The notes: a model not told the origin generated them from the sequence alone. 64,000 nucleotides of DNA from Roseateles oligotrophus (GCF_014204525.1 NZ_JACHLP010000001.1:372001-436000); one strand, 5' to 3'; shown: positions 7,763 to 17,005, counted from the stretch's first letter. Numbers and translations: made by a program.

Positions 7763-9445
7763 TCAATCCTGCGCGTAGATGTTCACATCCTTGGTCTCGC
7801 GCACAAACAGCAGGCCGATGACCAGGGTCATGGCGGCAACGCCGATGGGGTACCACAGGCCGTGGTAGATATTGCCGTTCTGCGCCACCATCGCAAAGGT
7901 GATGGAGGGCAGCAGGCCGCCGAACCAGCCGTTGCCGATGTGGTAGGGCAGGCTCATCGAGGTGTAGCGGATGCGGGTCGGGAACATCTCCACCAGCATG
8001 GCGGCGATAGGGCCGTAGACCATGGTCACGTACAAGACCAGGATGCTCAGGATGGCCACCACCATGGGCTTGTTGACCTTGGCAGGATCGGCCTTGGCAG
8101 GATAGCCGGCGGCCTTCAGGCCTTCGGACAATTCCTTCTTGAAGGCGGCAATGCCCTTGACCGTGGCTTCGTCGAACTTGTGTTCGTTCAGCTTGGTGGC
8201 GTTCAGACCATTGACGATCTTGTCGCCGATCTTGATGACGGCCACTTGGCCGGCCGGACCCGCCACCGTCTCGTAGCTGGCCGAGCTTTGCGCCAGAGCA
8301 CGCTTGGCGATGTCGCAGGAGCTGGTGAAGTCAACCTCACGGGCCACCGGGCTGCCCTGGAAGGAGCAGGTGCTGGTGTCCACGGTCAGAGTGATCTGCG
8401 AGCTTGCCTGGGCTTGCGCCAGATCAGGGTTGGCCGCATGGGTCAGCGCCTTGAACAGCGGGAAGTAGGTCACGATGGCCAGCAGCAGGCCGGCCATGAT
8501 GATGGGCTTGCGGCCGATCTTGTCGGACAGGGTGCCGAAGATCACGAAGAAAGGCGTGCCGATCAGCAAGGAGACGGCGATCAGGATATTGGCCGTGGCC
8601 GAGTCCACCTTCAGCACGCTGGTCAGGAAGAACAGGGCATAGAACTGGCCCGTGTACCAGACCACGCCCTGGCCAGCGACCAGGCCGAACAGCGCCAGCA
8701 GCACGATCTTCAGGTTCTTCCACTGGCCGAAGGACTCGGACAGCGGGGCCTTGGAGGTCTTGCCTTCACTCTTCATCTTCTGGAAGGCGGGCGATTCGTT
8801 CATGGACAGACGAATCCACACGCTGATGCCCAGCAGCAGGATGGAGAGCAGGAAGGGCACGCGCCAGCCCCAGTCGGCAAAGGCGGCCTCGCCGATGGCA
8901 CTGCGGGTGCCCAGGATCACCATCAGGGACAGGAACAGACCCAGCGTGGCCGTGGTCTGGATCCAGGAGGTGTAAGCACCTCGCTTACCCTGCGGCGCAT
9001 GCTCGGCCACATAGGTGGCGGCACCGCCGTACTCACCGCCCAGGGCCAGGCCTTGCAGCATGCGCAGGCCGATCAGGATCACCGGCGCAGCAGCACCGAT
9101 GGTGGCCGAACCCGGCAGCACACCGACGATGAAGGTGGACAAGCCCATGATCAGGATGGTCACCAGGAAGGTGTACTTGCGGCCGATCATGTCGCCCAAA
9201 CGCCCGAACACCAGGGCGCCGAAGGGGCGCACGATGAAGCCGGCGGCGAAGGCCAGCAAGGAGGCGATGAAGGCCGCCTGCGGGTCCAGCTGACCGAAGA
9301 ACTGCTTGGCAATGATGGGTGCCAAGGAGCCGTAGAGGTAGAAGTCGTACCACTCGAACACGGTGCCCAGCGAGGAAGCGAAGATGACCTTCTTTTCCTC
9401 GGCCGACATCGGCGCGTTGGTGGTCGCTGCGGTAGCAGTCGCCAT
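7763..9445 (-). CDS. MFS transporter, metabolite:H+ symporter type, with large periplasmic insert
   Basis: The 560-residue protein has the MHS-family opening SLGTVFEWYDFYLYGSLAP and the cytoplasmic loop motifs GRLGDMIGRK (TM2-3) and GTLSDKIGRK (TM8-9). It should move an organic acid or osmolyte with protons across the inner membrane; the substrate cannot be read from sequence. An insert of about 110 residues follows TM9, from about DLAQAQASSQ to AKVNKP. It contains two cysteines (STCSFQG and SSCDIAK), and by MFS topology it lies in the periplasm. Similar inserts occur in other Burkholderiales MHS proteins as far as I recall. The ATG at 9445 follows a ggag site; a further upstream in-frame start is less likely. 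It stands alone between two terminators. Confidence 0.85.
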   Translation of the reverse strand: MATATAATTNAPMSAEEKKVIFASSLGTVFEWYDFYLYGSLAPIIAKQFFGQLDPQAAFIASLLAFAAGFIVRPFGALVFGRLGDMIGRKYTFLVTILIMGLSTFIVGVLPGSATIGAAAPVILIGLRMLQGLALGGEYGGAATYVAEHAPQGKRGAYTSWIQTTATLGLFLSLMVILGTRSAIGEAAFADWGWRVPFLLSILLLGISVWIRLSMNESPAFQKMKSEGKTSKAPLSESFGQWKNLKIVLLALFGLVAGQGVVWYTGQFYALFFLTSVLKVDSATANILIAVSLLIGTPFFVIFGTLSDKIGRKPIIMAGLLLAIVTYFPLFKALTHAANPDLAQAQASSQITLTVDTSTCSFQGSPVAREVDFTSSCDIAKRALAQSSASYETVAGPAGQVAVIKIGDKIVNGLNATKLNEHKFDEATVKGIAAFKKELSEGLKAAGYPAKADPAKVNKPMVVAILSILVLYVTMVYGPIAAMLVEMFPTRIRYTSMSLPYHIGNGWFGGLLPSITFAMVAQNGNIYHGLWYPIGVAAMTLVIGLLFVRETKDVNIYAQD

Positions 9446-9693
9446 GATGAGATGTCTCCGTATCTCGGGCCTTGTTCCCAAACGGCCTGGAGCGGCCTCA
9501 AGCGGCTCCAGCCTTTTGCAAGTCCCTTTTGTTTTAGAGCCACCGACCGATAGCTCTTGGGGGCGACTTTGGCGCCCGCCTCTGACCTAACTCTGACACC
9601 GCGCTGAATGCTGGCTGACAAAATGGGTTGCAACCCTAGGCTTGGCTTCCACGATACGGAATTCTGCCCCGGTGCAAGGGTAAGTCACAGGGC
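9446..9693. other. Intergenic region upstream of MFS gene
   Basis: No gene is seen here. It should contain the promoter of the MFS gene, which reads leftward. A perfect 12-base palindrome (gggttgcaaccc, 9625-9636) lies about 180 bases upstream of the start codon and could be an operator, but nothing else supports this. Confidence 0.4.
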
Positions 9694-9719
9694 GAAAAAA
9701 AGGCCGCTTGCGCGGCCTT
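9694..9719 (-). terminator. Rho-independent terminator of the ybaK-DUF1289-isomerase operon
   Basis: The inverted repeat aaggccgc / gcggcctt with a 4-base loop is followed on the minus strand by a run of seven T. It lies 31 bases past the stop of the isomerase gene. Confidence 0.85.
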
Positions 9720-9749
9720 GTCAGAGGGCATGGGAGGGTCCGGCCGCCA

Positions 9750-10403
9750 TCAATGCATGGCGCGGCGCACCACGCCCGGGCGGGCCCGGGCGGCGGCCTC
9801 CCAATCGCCCTGCTCGAACCAGGGATCGCCGCGCAGATAGGCGGCCACCATTTCCAGCGCGTCCAGGCCCCAGAACAGCTTGCCGTCCACCTCGATGGTG
9901 GGCACGCCGAACACGCCCAGCTTGAGGGCTTGTTCGCTGGCGTCGCGCAGGTTCTCCTTGATCTCCTCGCTGGCCGGGTCGCGCGGCGGGTTCAGCTCCT
10001 GCGCCAGCGCGGCCAGGCGCTCGGGCGAGGCGGCATCCGCCCCCTGGGCACGCCAGACGTGGCGGAAGATCTTCTCCACCGTCAGGCGGTTGGGCGTGCC
10101 GCCCGCCGGTGCGCTGGCCCAGGCCAGGCGCAGCAAGGGCAGCGGGTTGAAGGGATGCTGGGCCGGCACCTGCATGGGGATGCCCAGCTTGTGCGCGCTC
10201 CAGGCGATCTGGCGGAAGGTCCACTGGCGTTTGTGCTCGATCTCGGCCGGGCCCTTCTGGCCCACCGCGTGCAGCAGGGCCGCGAACAGGATGGGGCGGT
10301 ATTCCACGCTATAGCTGCAGCCGGCCAGGGCCTCGGGCAGGCGCTCGAAAGCCAGGGCCGCATAGGGCGAGATGGGGTCAAAGTAAAAACGCAGATGCTT
10401 CAT
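9750..10403 (-). CDS. 2-hydroxychromene-2-carboxylate isomerase-like protein (DsbA/GST-kappa fold)
   Basis: The 217-residue protein begins MKHLRFYFDPISPYA, the thioredoxin-fold opening of the GST-kappa/HCCA isomerase family, with Ser12 in place of the CxxC cysteine. The later LGVFGVPTIEVDGKLFWGLDAL matches the conserved cis-Pro loop and closing helix. Known members use glutathione to isomerise 2-hydroxychromene-2-carboxylate in naphthalene breakdown, but many chromosomal copies have no known substrate. No naphthalene genes are nearby, so only the family is secure. It is the third gene of a minus-strand group with ybaK and the DUF1289 gene and ends at a strong terminator. Confidence 0.85.
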   Translation of the reverse strand: MKHLRFYFDPISPYAALAFERLPEALAGCSYSVEYRPILFAALLHAVGQKGPAEIEHKRQWTFRQIAWSAHKLGIPMQVPAQHPFNPLPLLRLAWASAPAGGTPNRLTVEKIFRHVWRAQGADAASPERLAALAQELNPPRDPASEEIKENLRDASEQALKLGVFGVPTIEVDGKLFWGLDALEMVAAYLRGDPWFEQGDWEAAARARPGVVRRAMH

Positions 10404-10453
10404 GGAATGCTCTTGAGAAAATGGGGGGCGTCGCCGCTGGGCAGTGCGCCGGT

Positions 10454-10702
10454 TCAGGGGCCGCTGTATTCGGCCGCCGCGGTAAAGATGCCTTGCGCCA
10501 GCAGGATCTCGCGGCGGGCCGGCAACTCGGCCAGGATGGCCAGGCGGGTGGCGTCATCGGCCTTGGACCACAGGGTGATCTCGGGGATGCTGCGCGCGCA
10601 GCCCTCGCACCAGCCGGTGGGCTCGTGCATGCGGCAGACATTGCTGCAAGGGGATTTGACGGTGGAGGGCGGTGGCGGCGCCAGCAAGGGTTGGGTGTTC
10701 AT
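10454..10702 (-). CDS. DUF1289 small cysteine-rich protein
   Basis: This 82-residue protein has the DUF1289 pattern: SPCSNVC, then WCEGCARS, then EITLWSKADD. The four cysteines (C-x3-C ... C-x2-C) suggest a bound metal, which is inference. The function of the family is unknown. The start codon overlaps the stop of the ybaK-like gene by 4 bp (ATGA), so translation is coupled. The isomerase gene begins 50 bases downstream. Confidence 0.85.
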   Translation of the reverse strand: MNTQPLLAPPPPSTVKSPCSNVCRMHEPTGWCEGCARSIPEITLWSKADDATRLAILAELPARREILLAQGIFTAAAEYSGP

Positions 10703-11232
10703 GGCTTGGCTTCTTGCACCACATCGATCACCGGCGCGCGAGTCAGCACCTCCAGCTGGGCCGGGCTCATGGGGAACACACCGTTAGGATGGCCCGCCGC
10801 CGCCCAGATCACCTCGAAACGGAACAGCTCGCGGTCCACAAAGAGCAGCGGCCCGCCCAGCCCCTCTTGCGGCGCAAAGCCCAGCGGCGAGACACCGCCG
10901 ATGGAGAAACCGGTGCGCGACTTCACATAGTCGGCATCGGCGCGGCCGAGCGGGCCGGTGTGGGCGGCCAGCTTTTTTTCGTCCACCCGCCGGTCGCCGG
11001 AGGCGATCACCAGCACCGCGGCCTCATCCGACTTGCGCCGGAACACCACCGATTTGGCGATCTGGCCCAGGCTCACGCCCAGGGCCTCGGCGGCCTCTTG
11101 CGAGGTGCGCGCCGTGGCCTCCAGCCACACAGGCGCATGGGGATGTTGGCAGGCCTGCAGGGCGGCCTGCACACGCTGAAAGCCCTCGGGGCGGGTCGGC
11201 GCGGTCGGGGTGGGGGTGTCGTCGGAGCTCAT
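10699..11232 (-). CDS. YbaK/EbsC-family aminoacyl-tRNA deacylase-like protein
   Basis: The 177-residue protein matches the YbaK/ProX fold. Marks are QIAKSVVFRRK (conserved Lys region), VLVIASGDRRVDEKKLA, the GFSIGGVSPLGF loop typical of the family, and a VFPMSPAQL end. Family members remove wrongly attached amino acids (Cys or Ala) from tRNA-Pro. It is the first gene of a tight minus-strand operon with the DUF1289 protein and the GST-kappa-like isomerase. The ParB-like gene starts 115 bases away in the opposite direction. Confidence 0.85.
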   Translation of the reverse strand: MSSDDTPTPTAPTRPEGFQRVQAALQACQHPHAPVWLEATARTSQEAAEALGVSLGQIAKSVVFRRKSDEAAVLVIASGDRRVDEKKLAAHTGPLGRADADYVKSRTGFSIGGVSPLGFAPQEGLGGPLLFVDRELFRFEVIWAAAGHPNGVFPMSPAQLEVLTRAPVIDVVQEAKP

Positions 11233-11346
11233 GCCCTATTGTCTCAGGCAAACTGCGGGCCCCGCCCGCGCGGCCCGGGCAGGCGATGCCTGGGTGGCTG
11301 AGATAATGCCCACCCTTTGGCCGAACCGAGTCCCCGCCCTCTCCTC

Positions 11347-12231
11347 ATGAATATCACCGTCCTTGATGAACTGCGCATCTATATCGATCCCCTGACCCCG
11401 GACGAGCACCAGGCCCTGGAGCGCAGCATCCTGGCCGAAGGCTGCCGCGACGCCCTGGTGCTGTGGGGCGATGTGCTGGTGGATGGCCACAACCGCTACG
11501 GCATCTGCCAGAAGCACGGCCTGCCCTTCCAGACGATTCAGAACCCCCGTTTCAAGTCCATGGACGACGTCCATCTGTGGATGATCGACCAGCATCTGGG
11601 CCGCCGCAGCGTCTCCGACTTCCAGCGCGGCGTGCTGGCCTTGCGCAAGAAAGAAATCGTCGCCGCCCGCGTGATGGGTGGCAATCACGCGCCCGCCGAC
11701 GCACCCTGGGATGAAGGCGAGGCAAGACCTGACCCCGCCCTGGCCGCCATGGCTGCACAATTGCCGCAGCCCGAGCGCCTGAACACCCGCGAGGCCATCG
11801 CCAAGGCCGCCCGCATCAGCGCCAACACCGTGGTGCAGATCGAGAAGATCCAGAAGAGCGCCGCGCCCGAGCTGGTCGAGGCCGTCAAGGCCGGCACCAT
11901 CTCCATCAACGCCGCCGCCACCGTGGCCAGCCTGCCGCAGGAAGAGCAGGTCGCCGCCGTGGCCGGCGGCAAAAAGGAGCTGCAGCAGGCCGCCAAGCGC
12001 GTGCGCGAGGGCAAGGCCGGCAGCCGCCCGCCCAAGGCCGCGGAAGGCAATGAAGCGGGCAGCGCGGCCGAGGGCGAAGAACTCTCGGCCAGCGAGATCG
12101 ATCTGCGCAACCGCGAGGCTCAGCTCAAGCTGCTGCAGGCCACGGTGGCCGAGCTGAGCGAAGAGAACAAGGCCTTGAAGGCCGAGGTCGAATCGCTGAA
12201 AGAACAGCTGGCGGCCGCCAGCGGCGGCTGA
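11347..12231 (+). CDS. ParB N-terminal-domain protein with C-terminal coiled coil
   Basis: This 294-residue protein starts with a ParB-like domain. Residues about 10-90 read ...SILAEGCRDALVLWGDVLVDGHNRY..., which contains the DGHNR motif of the ParB/Srx superfamily. A helical region with a possible helix-turn-helix follows (TREAIAKAARISANTVVQIEK). The last 60 residues are Glu/Lys/Leu-rich heptads and should form a coiled coil. It is shorter and different from chromosomal ParB, and no parA or parS-like site is adjacent, so a role in segregation is doubtful. It may be a DNA-binding or nucleotide-binding protein of other function. It is a single-gene unit that ends at a terminator. Confidence 0.75.
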   Translation: MNITVLDELRIYIDPLTPDEHQALERSILAEGCRDALVLWGDVLVDGHNRYGICQKHGLPFQTIQNPRFKSMDDVHLWMIDQHLGRRSVSDFQRGVLALRKKEIVAARVMGGNHAPADAPWDEGEARPDPALAAMAAQLPQPERLNTREAIAKAARISANTVVQIEKIQKSAAPELVEAVKAGTISINAAATVASLPQEEQVAAVAGGKKELQQAAKRVREGKAGSRPPKAAEGNEAGSAAEGEELSASEIDLRNREAQLKLLQATVAELSEENKALKAEVESLKEQLAAASGG

Positions 12232-12250
12232 GCGAAGCCGCTCTCAAAGC

Positions 12251-12277
12251 AAAAAGGCCTCGCGATGAGGCCTTTTT
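12251..12277. terminator. Bidirectional terminator
   Basis: The inverted repeat aaaaaggcctc / gaggccttttt (11 bp, 5-base loop) has A and T runs at the ends. It lies between the ParB-like gene (+) and the cyanophycinase gene (-) and suits both. Confidence 0.9.
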
Positions 12278-12301
12278 CATGGTCTGACGCAGGCGTCTTG
12301 C

Positions 12302-13828
12302 TTACTGCGCGCCGTCGCCGCGCTCGACCGCGCCGGGCGCGGTACCAGGCGCAACACGGGTGCCGGCCTGCCAGGGGCCGAAGATGGGCTGGGGCAGGCG
12401 CACCGGGGTCACGTCCAGGAAGACGTTGACGACGGTGTACTCCTCACCCCCCAACTCGTCCGTGCTCCAGCCATAACTGCCCTTGCCCTTGTAGAGGCGG
12501 AACAGAAAGCCCAGATCGGCCACCGGGTCGCCCGGCTTGGGCAGCACATCAAAAGTCAGGCCACGCACCTCGTTGCGGTTGCTGTCGATCAGATAGCTCA
12601 TCGCATTGGAGATGGTGGAGTCGCCCAGCATGTCCAGATGGAACAGCTCCTCGGTGTAGTAGGGCTTGAACTCGGCCGAGAAGGGGTCCAGCTTCTCGCC
12701 CCGCAGCTTGACGGCCGAGGGCTGGGTGACACGGGTCTTCAGATTGAAGCGGTCGCCATGGTCCAGATAACTCAGGCGCGCATTGGTGACGTTGAAAGCG
12801 CCCAGGGTCGGGTCGGTCTTGACCTCGCCCAGGTCCACCAGCAAGGCGCCCTTGCCACCTATCACCTCGACCTCGTCGCCATGGATGATGGCGGCCGTGT
12901 TCTCGTCCACGCCCAGGCCCAGCTTATAGCCCTTGGCCATCATCAGCGGGATCATGCGGCCGAAGCGGCCGCGCTTGAGAAAGTGCTGGTCGACAAACAG
13001 ATCGGGGCCCACAAAGCCCAGGCCGCGGTCGATCTGCTTACCCTCCACCCACTTGCCCTTCATGATGTTGATGACGCTGGGCGCGTCGCGGAACATCACC
13101 GTGCTCATGATGGCCGCGCCCGCCGAGGTGCCCGCCACCACGCCGCCACGACGGTAGACGTCCCAGATCGCCTCCAACATGGGTGTGGGGTGGCCGCCGG
13201 GCGCCAGCACATCGACGATGCGCTCCTGCGCGCCGCCGGTGAAGAAGACGCCGCGAGCGTTCTTGATCTTGTTGATCAGCGCCGGGTCGCGCACCACCTT
13301 GTTCAGGTCCACCCAGCTGAATTTGGGTGCCACCGGCAAGGCCTCGGCCACGGCGCCGCGGCGCTGCAGCAGCTCCACCGTCTGGCGGGCGCTGGCCTCG
13401 GGGTCTTCGGAGGCGGTGCTGAACACCACAAAGCGCGCGCCCTTGCCGCCGGCCAGGGCCACGATGCGGCCCCAGACTTCATCGTTATCGGCCTTCAGCG
13501 CACCGCCTATGGGCACGGCATAGCCTTTGATGGCGGGCTCGCCCCCGGGCAGACCCGCCGTGCCGGGCCCGGGCGGCAAGGCCCCCAGGGCCGAAGGCGT
13601 GGCGCTGGACGAGGGCGTGGCCGTGGCCGGCGCGGGCTTGCTGGCCTGGTTGCCAGGGCCGCGTATCACCGTCCACACCCCCGTCTTGGGATTGCTGGGG
13701 CTTTGCGCCTGGCCGGCACCCAGCACCGAGTCGGCCGCGAACACCGAGCTGCTTGCCCCGATCGAACCCGCGGCAACTACAAGGCAGAACAGCCAGCTGC
13801 GCGGCAAAGAGGGCAAAAATTTCTTCAT
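12302..13828 (-). CDS. Exported cyanophycinase (peptidase family S51)
   Basis: The 508-residue protein has a signal peptide (MKKFLPSLPRSWLFCLVVAAG..., cut near VFAAD), a Pro/Ala/Ser-rich linker to about residue 105, then a cyanophycinase domain. Catalytic signs are the serine nucleophile in VVAGTSAGAAIMS, the FFTGGAQERI motif, the DQHFLKRGRFGRM motif and GLGVDENTAAI. A C-terminal extension of about 130 residues is not part of the minimal enzyme (about 270 residues). Cyanophycinases cut multi-L-arginyl-poly-L-aspartate to beta-Asp-Arg dipeptides. Secreted forms let bacteria feed on cyanophycin released by cyanobacteria. No cyanophycin synthetase lies in the window. It faces away from a TonB receptor and serine hydrolase pair that may complete an uptake locus. 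Confidence 0.9.
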   Translation of the reverse strand: MKKFLPSLPRSWLFCLVVAAGSIGASSSVFAADSVLGAGQAQSPSNPKTGVWTVIRGPGNQASKPAPATATPSSSATPSALGALPPGPGTAGLPGGEPAIKGYAVPIGGALKADNDEVWGRIVALAGGKGARFVVFSTASEDPEASARQTVELLQRRGAVAEALPVAPKFSWVDLNKVVRDPALINKIKNARGVFFTGGAQERIVDVLAPGGHPTPMLEAIWDVYRRGGVVAGTSAGAAIMSTVMFRDAPSVINIMKGKWVEGKQIDRGLGFVGPDLFVDQHFLKRGRFGRMIPLMMAKGYKLGLGVDENTAAIIHGDEVEVIGGKGALLVDLGEVKTDPTLGAFNVTNARLSYLDHGDRFNLKTRVTQPSAVKLRGEKLDPFSAEFKPYYTEELFHLDMLGDSTISNAMSYLIDSNRNEVRGLTFDVLPKPGDPVADLGFLFRLYKGKGSYGWSTDELGGEEYTVVNVFLDVTPVRLPQPIFGPWQAGTRVAPGTAPGAVERGDGAQ

Positions 13829-14212
13829 GAAATGGGGGCGGCGCAGGCCGCGCTACAAGTTTCAGGCTGAGGGAATCAGGAGTTAGCGACTCACCGGGTG
13901 ATGCAGGCAAAACCTGCGGAACCGGGCCACGCAAACTCCTTGCGCATGCGTCGCTTGATGGTAGCCGACCTGGAGCAAGGCACCGGACGCCTCCTTCCCC
14001 CTAATTCAATGGACAGACCCCGCAGCCAAGAGTTGCGTCCACGCGACTGAGCATGCGTTTACCCACTGGCCCTGTGGGCCCGAGCTTTCTAGACTGATCG
14101 CAACGCTGTGCGAATTTCGCATCTGCCCAGCCCCTGCAAGCCCTGGCCTGCAGGGACTGACACAAGCCTGTCATCACGCCCCTCTACCCCAAAGCCCAAG
14201 CGGATCCTCGCC
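13829..14212. other. Divergent promoter region of the cyanophycinase and TonB receptor genes
   Basis: This 384-base stretch holds no gene. It must carry promoters for both divergent genes. Short dyads are visible, including tcaccgggtga (13891-13901) and a GC-rich stem near 14066-14080 (ggccc-tgt-gggcc). None can be assigned to a known regulator by eye. Confidence 0.4.
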
Positions 14213-17005
14213 ATGCCAAACAAAGCCTCCACGCTTCGCCACGCCCCCCAGCCAACGCCGGTCAGCGCCGGCTTGAAAAAACGCCTGAGCTTGCAAGCCT
14301 GCCTGCTGGCCCTGGGTGCGATCTCCGCACTTCCAAGCCAGGCGCAACAGAGCAAGGACGAGGAGGCCAAAAAGCTGGAGCGGGTGGAAATCACCGGCTC
14401 GGCCATCAAGCGCATCGAGGGCGAAACGGCACTGCCGGTGCAGGTCATCACCCGCAAGGAGATCGACAAAGCCGGTGTGACGACCGCGGCCGAACTGCTG
14501 GCGCGCGTCAGCGCCAGCGCCAACAACCTGACCGACGGTGGCAGCATCGGCTACGGCGGCTTCCGTGACCAGATGGGCATGAATGCCGCCAATCTGCGTG
14601 GCCTGGGTGTGTCCTCCACACTGGTGCTGCTGAACGGCCGGCGCATGGCCAATTTCGCCTCGCCCGGCGATGCGGCCGGCGTGGACCTGAACAGCATCCC
14701 GGCCGCGGCCATCCAGCGCGTCGAAATCCTGCTCGACGGCGCCTCCTCGCTCTATGGTTCAGACGCCATCGGCGGCGTCATCAACTTCATCACCCGCAAG
14801 GACTACACCGGCGCGGAAATCAGCGCCATGGTCGGCAATACGACCGAAGGCGGTGGCGGCAACAAGCGCTCGGCCACCCTGGCCGGCGGCTTCGGCGACT
14901 ACAGCCGCGACGGCTTCAATGTGATGGCCGTGCTGGATCTCCAGAAAACCACCAGCCTGAACGCCTCGCAACGCAAATTCATCAAGGAGCTGGACATCCC
15001 GGGGCGCTTGCCCGATTTGCTGTCCAGCGCCCCCTTCCCCGGCAACATCCTGCTAGATCAGAACCTGGACGGCTCGGAGCAGCGCGACTCGCTGATCGCA
15101 GCAGGCTACAAGGCCAACGGCAAAGACCTCATCAGCACCTACCGCGTCAACCCATCCGCCGCCACCGCTTGCAATCCGGCGAATGGCAGCCTCTACCTAC
15201 CCGCAGGCATCGGCGGTGTGGATGGCTGCACCTTTGACTACATGCGCGATATCGAGCTCTACCCCGAGTCGAACAAGAACAGCCTGTTCGGCCGCGGCGT
15301 GTTTAATCTGGGCGGTGGCCATCAGCTCTTCGCCGAGGTGGCGCTGGCCCGGGCACGCACGCTCTACACCGGCACGCCCAACCGCATCGATGCCGAAATG
15401 GACATCTCCCTCATTCCGGCCCTAGCCGCTGCCTCGTTGAACACATTGCCCGCCGGGGACGAGCGCCGCCTCATGGTCGTGCGCACCCGCTTGACCGAGG
15501 CCGGCTTACGCACCAGCGAACTGGTGTCGGACACTCAGCGCTATGTGCTCGGCACAAATGGCATTCTGGGCGGCTGGGATTATGAGTGGGCGCTGAACCA
15601 CAGCAACAGCAAGGTCTCTGACCGCGACCACCAGGGCTATCTGAACGAGCAGATGATCAAGGACGGCTTCGCCGCTGGCACGTTGAATGCCTTCGGTCCG
15701 TCCAATGCCGCAGGACTGGCACTGTACGAGAAAGCACAACTCCGGGGCGAGGTGCGCCGCGCCAATGGCACGATGGACAGCTTGGACTTCAGGATGTCCA
15801 AGGGCCTGATGCCGCTGGCCGGCGGCGAGCTGGCCCTGGCTTTGGGCGGCGAGCTACGCCGCGAAAAGCAGGACTACCACCAATCCGACGCGCTCAAGAA
15901 TGACCTCATCCTCGGCGAAACCTCGCAAGGCCCCGATTCCGACTTCAGCAAGTCACGCCGGATTTCGGCCATGTTCGGTGAGATCAGCGCCCCCCTCACC
16001 AAACAGTTGGAACTGCAGGCGGCGTTGCGCTACGAGCATTACCAGGTCAGCGGTGGCGCGCTGAGCCCCAAACTAGGGCTGAAGTATGTGCCTAGCCCCG
16101 AGTTGCTGCTGCGAGCCTCGGTGGGCAAGGGCTTCCGTGCGCCCAGCATGTCGGATCTCTACCGCCCGCTCACCCAGGGCTCCTCCGCCACCCTGGTGGA
16201 CCCGGTCTGCATGGCCGCCGACCCGAGCAACACGCCCACCGACTGCTCAGACATCTGGGTCACCTACAACTACAGCAATACCAGGCTCAAACCCGAGACA
16301 TCGCGCCAATTCTCACTGGGTGCCGTGTTCGAGCCGCAGCGCGACCTCAGCTTCAACCTCGACTACTGGAATATCGAGAAGTCCAACCTCATCAGTACCT
16401 TGGGCGTGGACGTGATCCTCTCCGACCTCGCCAAATACGGGAGCCTCGTGCATCGCCGGGCCAACACCAAAATCCACCACATCGACCTGGTCAAAGAAAA
16501 CCGCGGTAAGCAGAAGATCTCCGGTTTGGATCTTGGTTTCGCACTGAGCAATCTGAAGACCGGCTTCGGCCAGTTCGGCCTGCGCTTCAATGGCACGCTG
16601 ACACTCAGATCCGACCAGCAAACCGGCGACGGCGACCCCTTCGTCAGCAATCTGGGCGTCTTCATCAATGACGGCGTGGTGCAGCGCTGGCGCCATACGC
16701 TGAGCGTGGACTGGGAGACGGGGCCCTTCTCGGCGACCCTGTCCAACAACTATCTGCAGGGTTATGACGATCAGCACATCGTCGGCAAGCCCGACCGCAA
16801 GGTGGGCGCCTATTCGCTCTGGAATCTCTCGGCAGGGTGGGAGGCGACCAAGGCGCTGACACTGCGGGCTGGTGTACAAAACCTGCTCGACACCTCGCCG
16901 CCGTTCTCGCAACAAGCCTACTTCTTCGTGTCGGGCTATGACCCCAGCTACACCGACACGCGCGGCCGCTTCGCCTATCTGAGCGCGAAGTACACCTTCA
17001 AGTGA
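14213..17005 (+). CDS. TonB-dependent outer-membrane receptor
   Basis: The 930-residue protein has a signal peptide (LKKRLSLQACLLALGAISAL, cut near PSQAQ) and a plug domain beginning RVEITGSAIKRIEG and continuing QVITRKEIDKAG, NLRGLGVSSTLVLLNGRRM and VEILLDGASSLYGSDAIGG. A long beta-barrel follows and ends LSAKYTFK. Such receptors take up bulky nutrients with energy from TonB-ExbB-ExbD. The GRRM and YGSDAIGG motifs are typical of receptors for peptides, sugars and other non-siderophore substrates. Placement opposite a secreted cyanophycinase suggests uptake of its dipeptide products, which is inference. The ATG at 14213 best fits the signal peptide; earlier in-frame starts add an unlikely leader. 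It overlaps the downstream hydrolase gene by 4 bp. Confidence 0.9.
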   Translation: MPNKASTLRHAPQPTPVSAGLKKRLSLQACLLALGAISALPSQAQQSKDEEAKKLERVEITGSAIKRIEGETALPVQVITRKEIDKAGVTTAAELLARVSASANNLTDGGSIGYGGFRDQMGMNAANLRGLGVSSTLVLLNGRRMANFASPGDAAGVDLNSIPAAAIQRVEILLDGASSLYGSDAIGGVINFITRKDYTGAEISAMVGNTTEGGGGNKRSATLAGGFGDYSRDGFNVMAVLDLQKTTSLNASQRKFIKELDIPGRLPDLLSSAPFPGNILLDQNLDGSEQRDSLIAAGYKANGKDLISTYRVNPSAATACNPANGSLYLPAGIGGVDGCTFDYMRDIELYPESNKNSLFGRGVFNLGGGHQLFAEVALARARTLYTGTPNRIDAEMDISLIPALAAASLNTLPAGDERRLMVVRTRLTEAGLRTSELVSDTQRYVLGTNGILGGWDYEWALNHSNSKVSDRDHQGYLNEQMIKDGFAAGTLNAFGPSNAAGLALYEKAQLRGEVRRANGTMDSLDFRMSKGLMPLAGGELALALGGELRREKQDYHQSDALKNDLILGETSQGPDSDFSKSRRISAMFGEISAPLTKQLELQAALRYEHYQVSGGALSPKLGLKYVPSPELLLRASVGKGFRAPSMSDLYRPLTQGSSATLVDPVCMAADPSNTPTDCSDIWVTYNYSNTRLKPETSRQFSLGAVFEPQRDLSFNLDYWNIEKSNLISTLGVDVILSDLAKYGSLVHRRANTKIHHIDLVKENRGKQKISGLDLGFALSNLKTGFGQFGLRFNGTLTLRSDQQTGDGDPFVSNLGVFINDGVVQRWRHTLSVDWETGPFSATLSNNYLQGYDDQHIVGKPDRKVGAYSLWNLSAGWEATKALTLRAGVQNLLDTSPPFSQQAYFFVSGYDPSYTDTRGRFAYLSAKYTFK

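Noticed and set aside
7703-9553. A 616-residue open frame on the + strand
   Set aside because: It lies wholly opposite the MFS gene, is rich in His/Gln/Gly/Asp as expected for antisense of a high-GC gene, and has no recognisable domain.
11347-12231. ParB-like gene considered as chromosome partition protein
   Set aside because: No parA, no parS-like repeats and an atypical size and C-terminus. Kept as a ParB-domain protein only.
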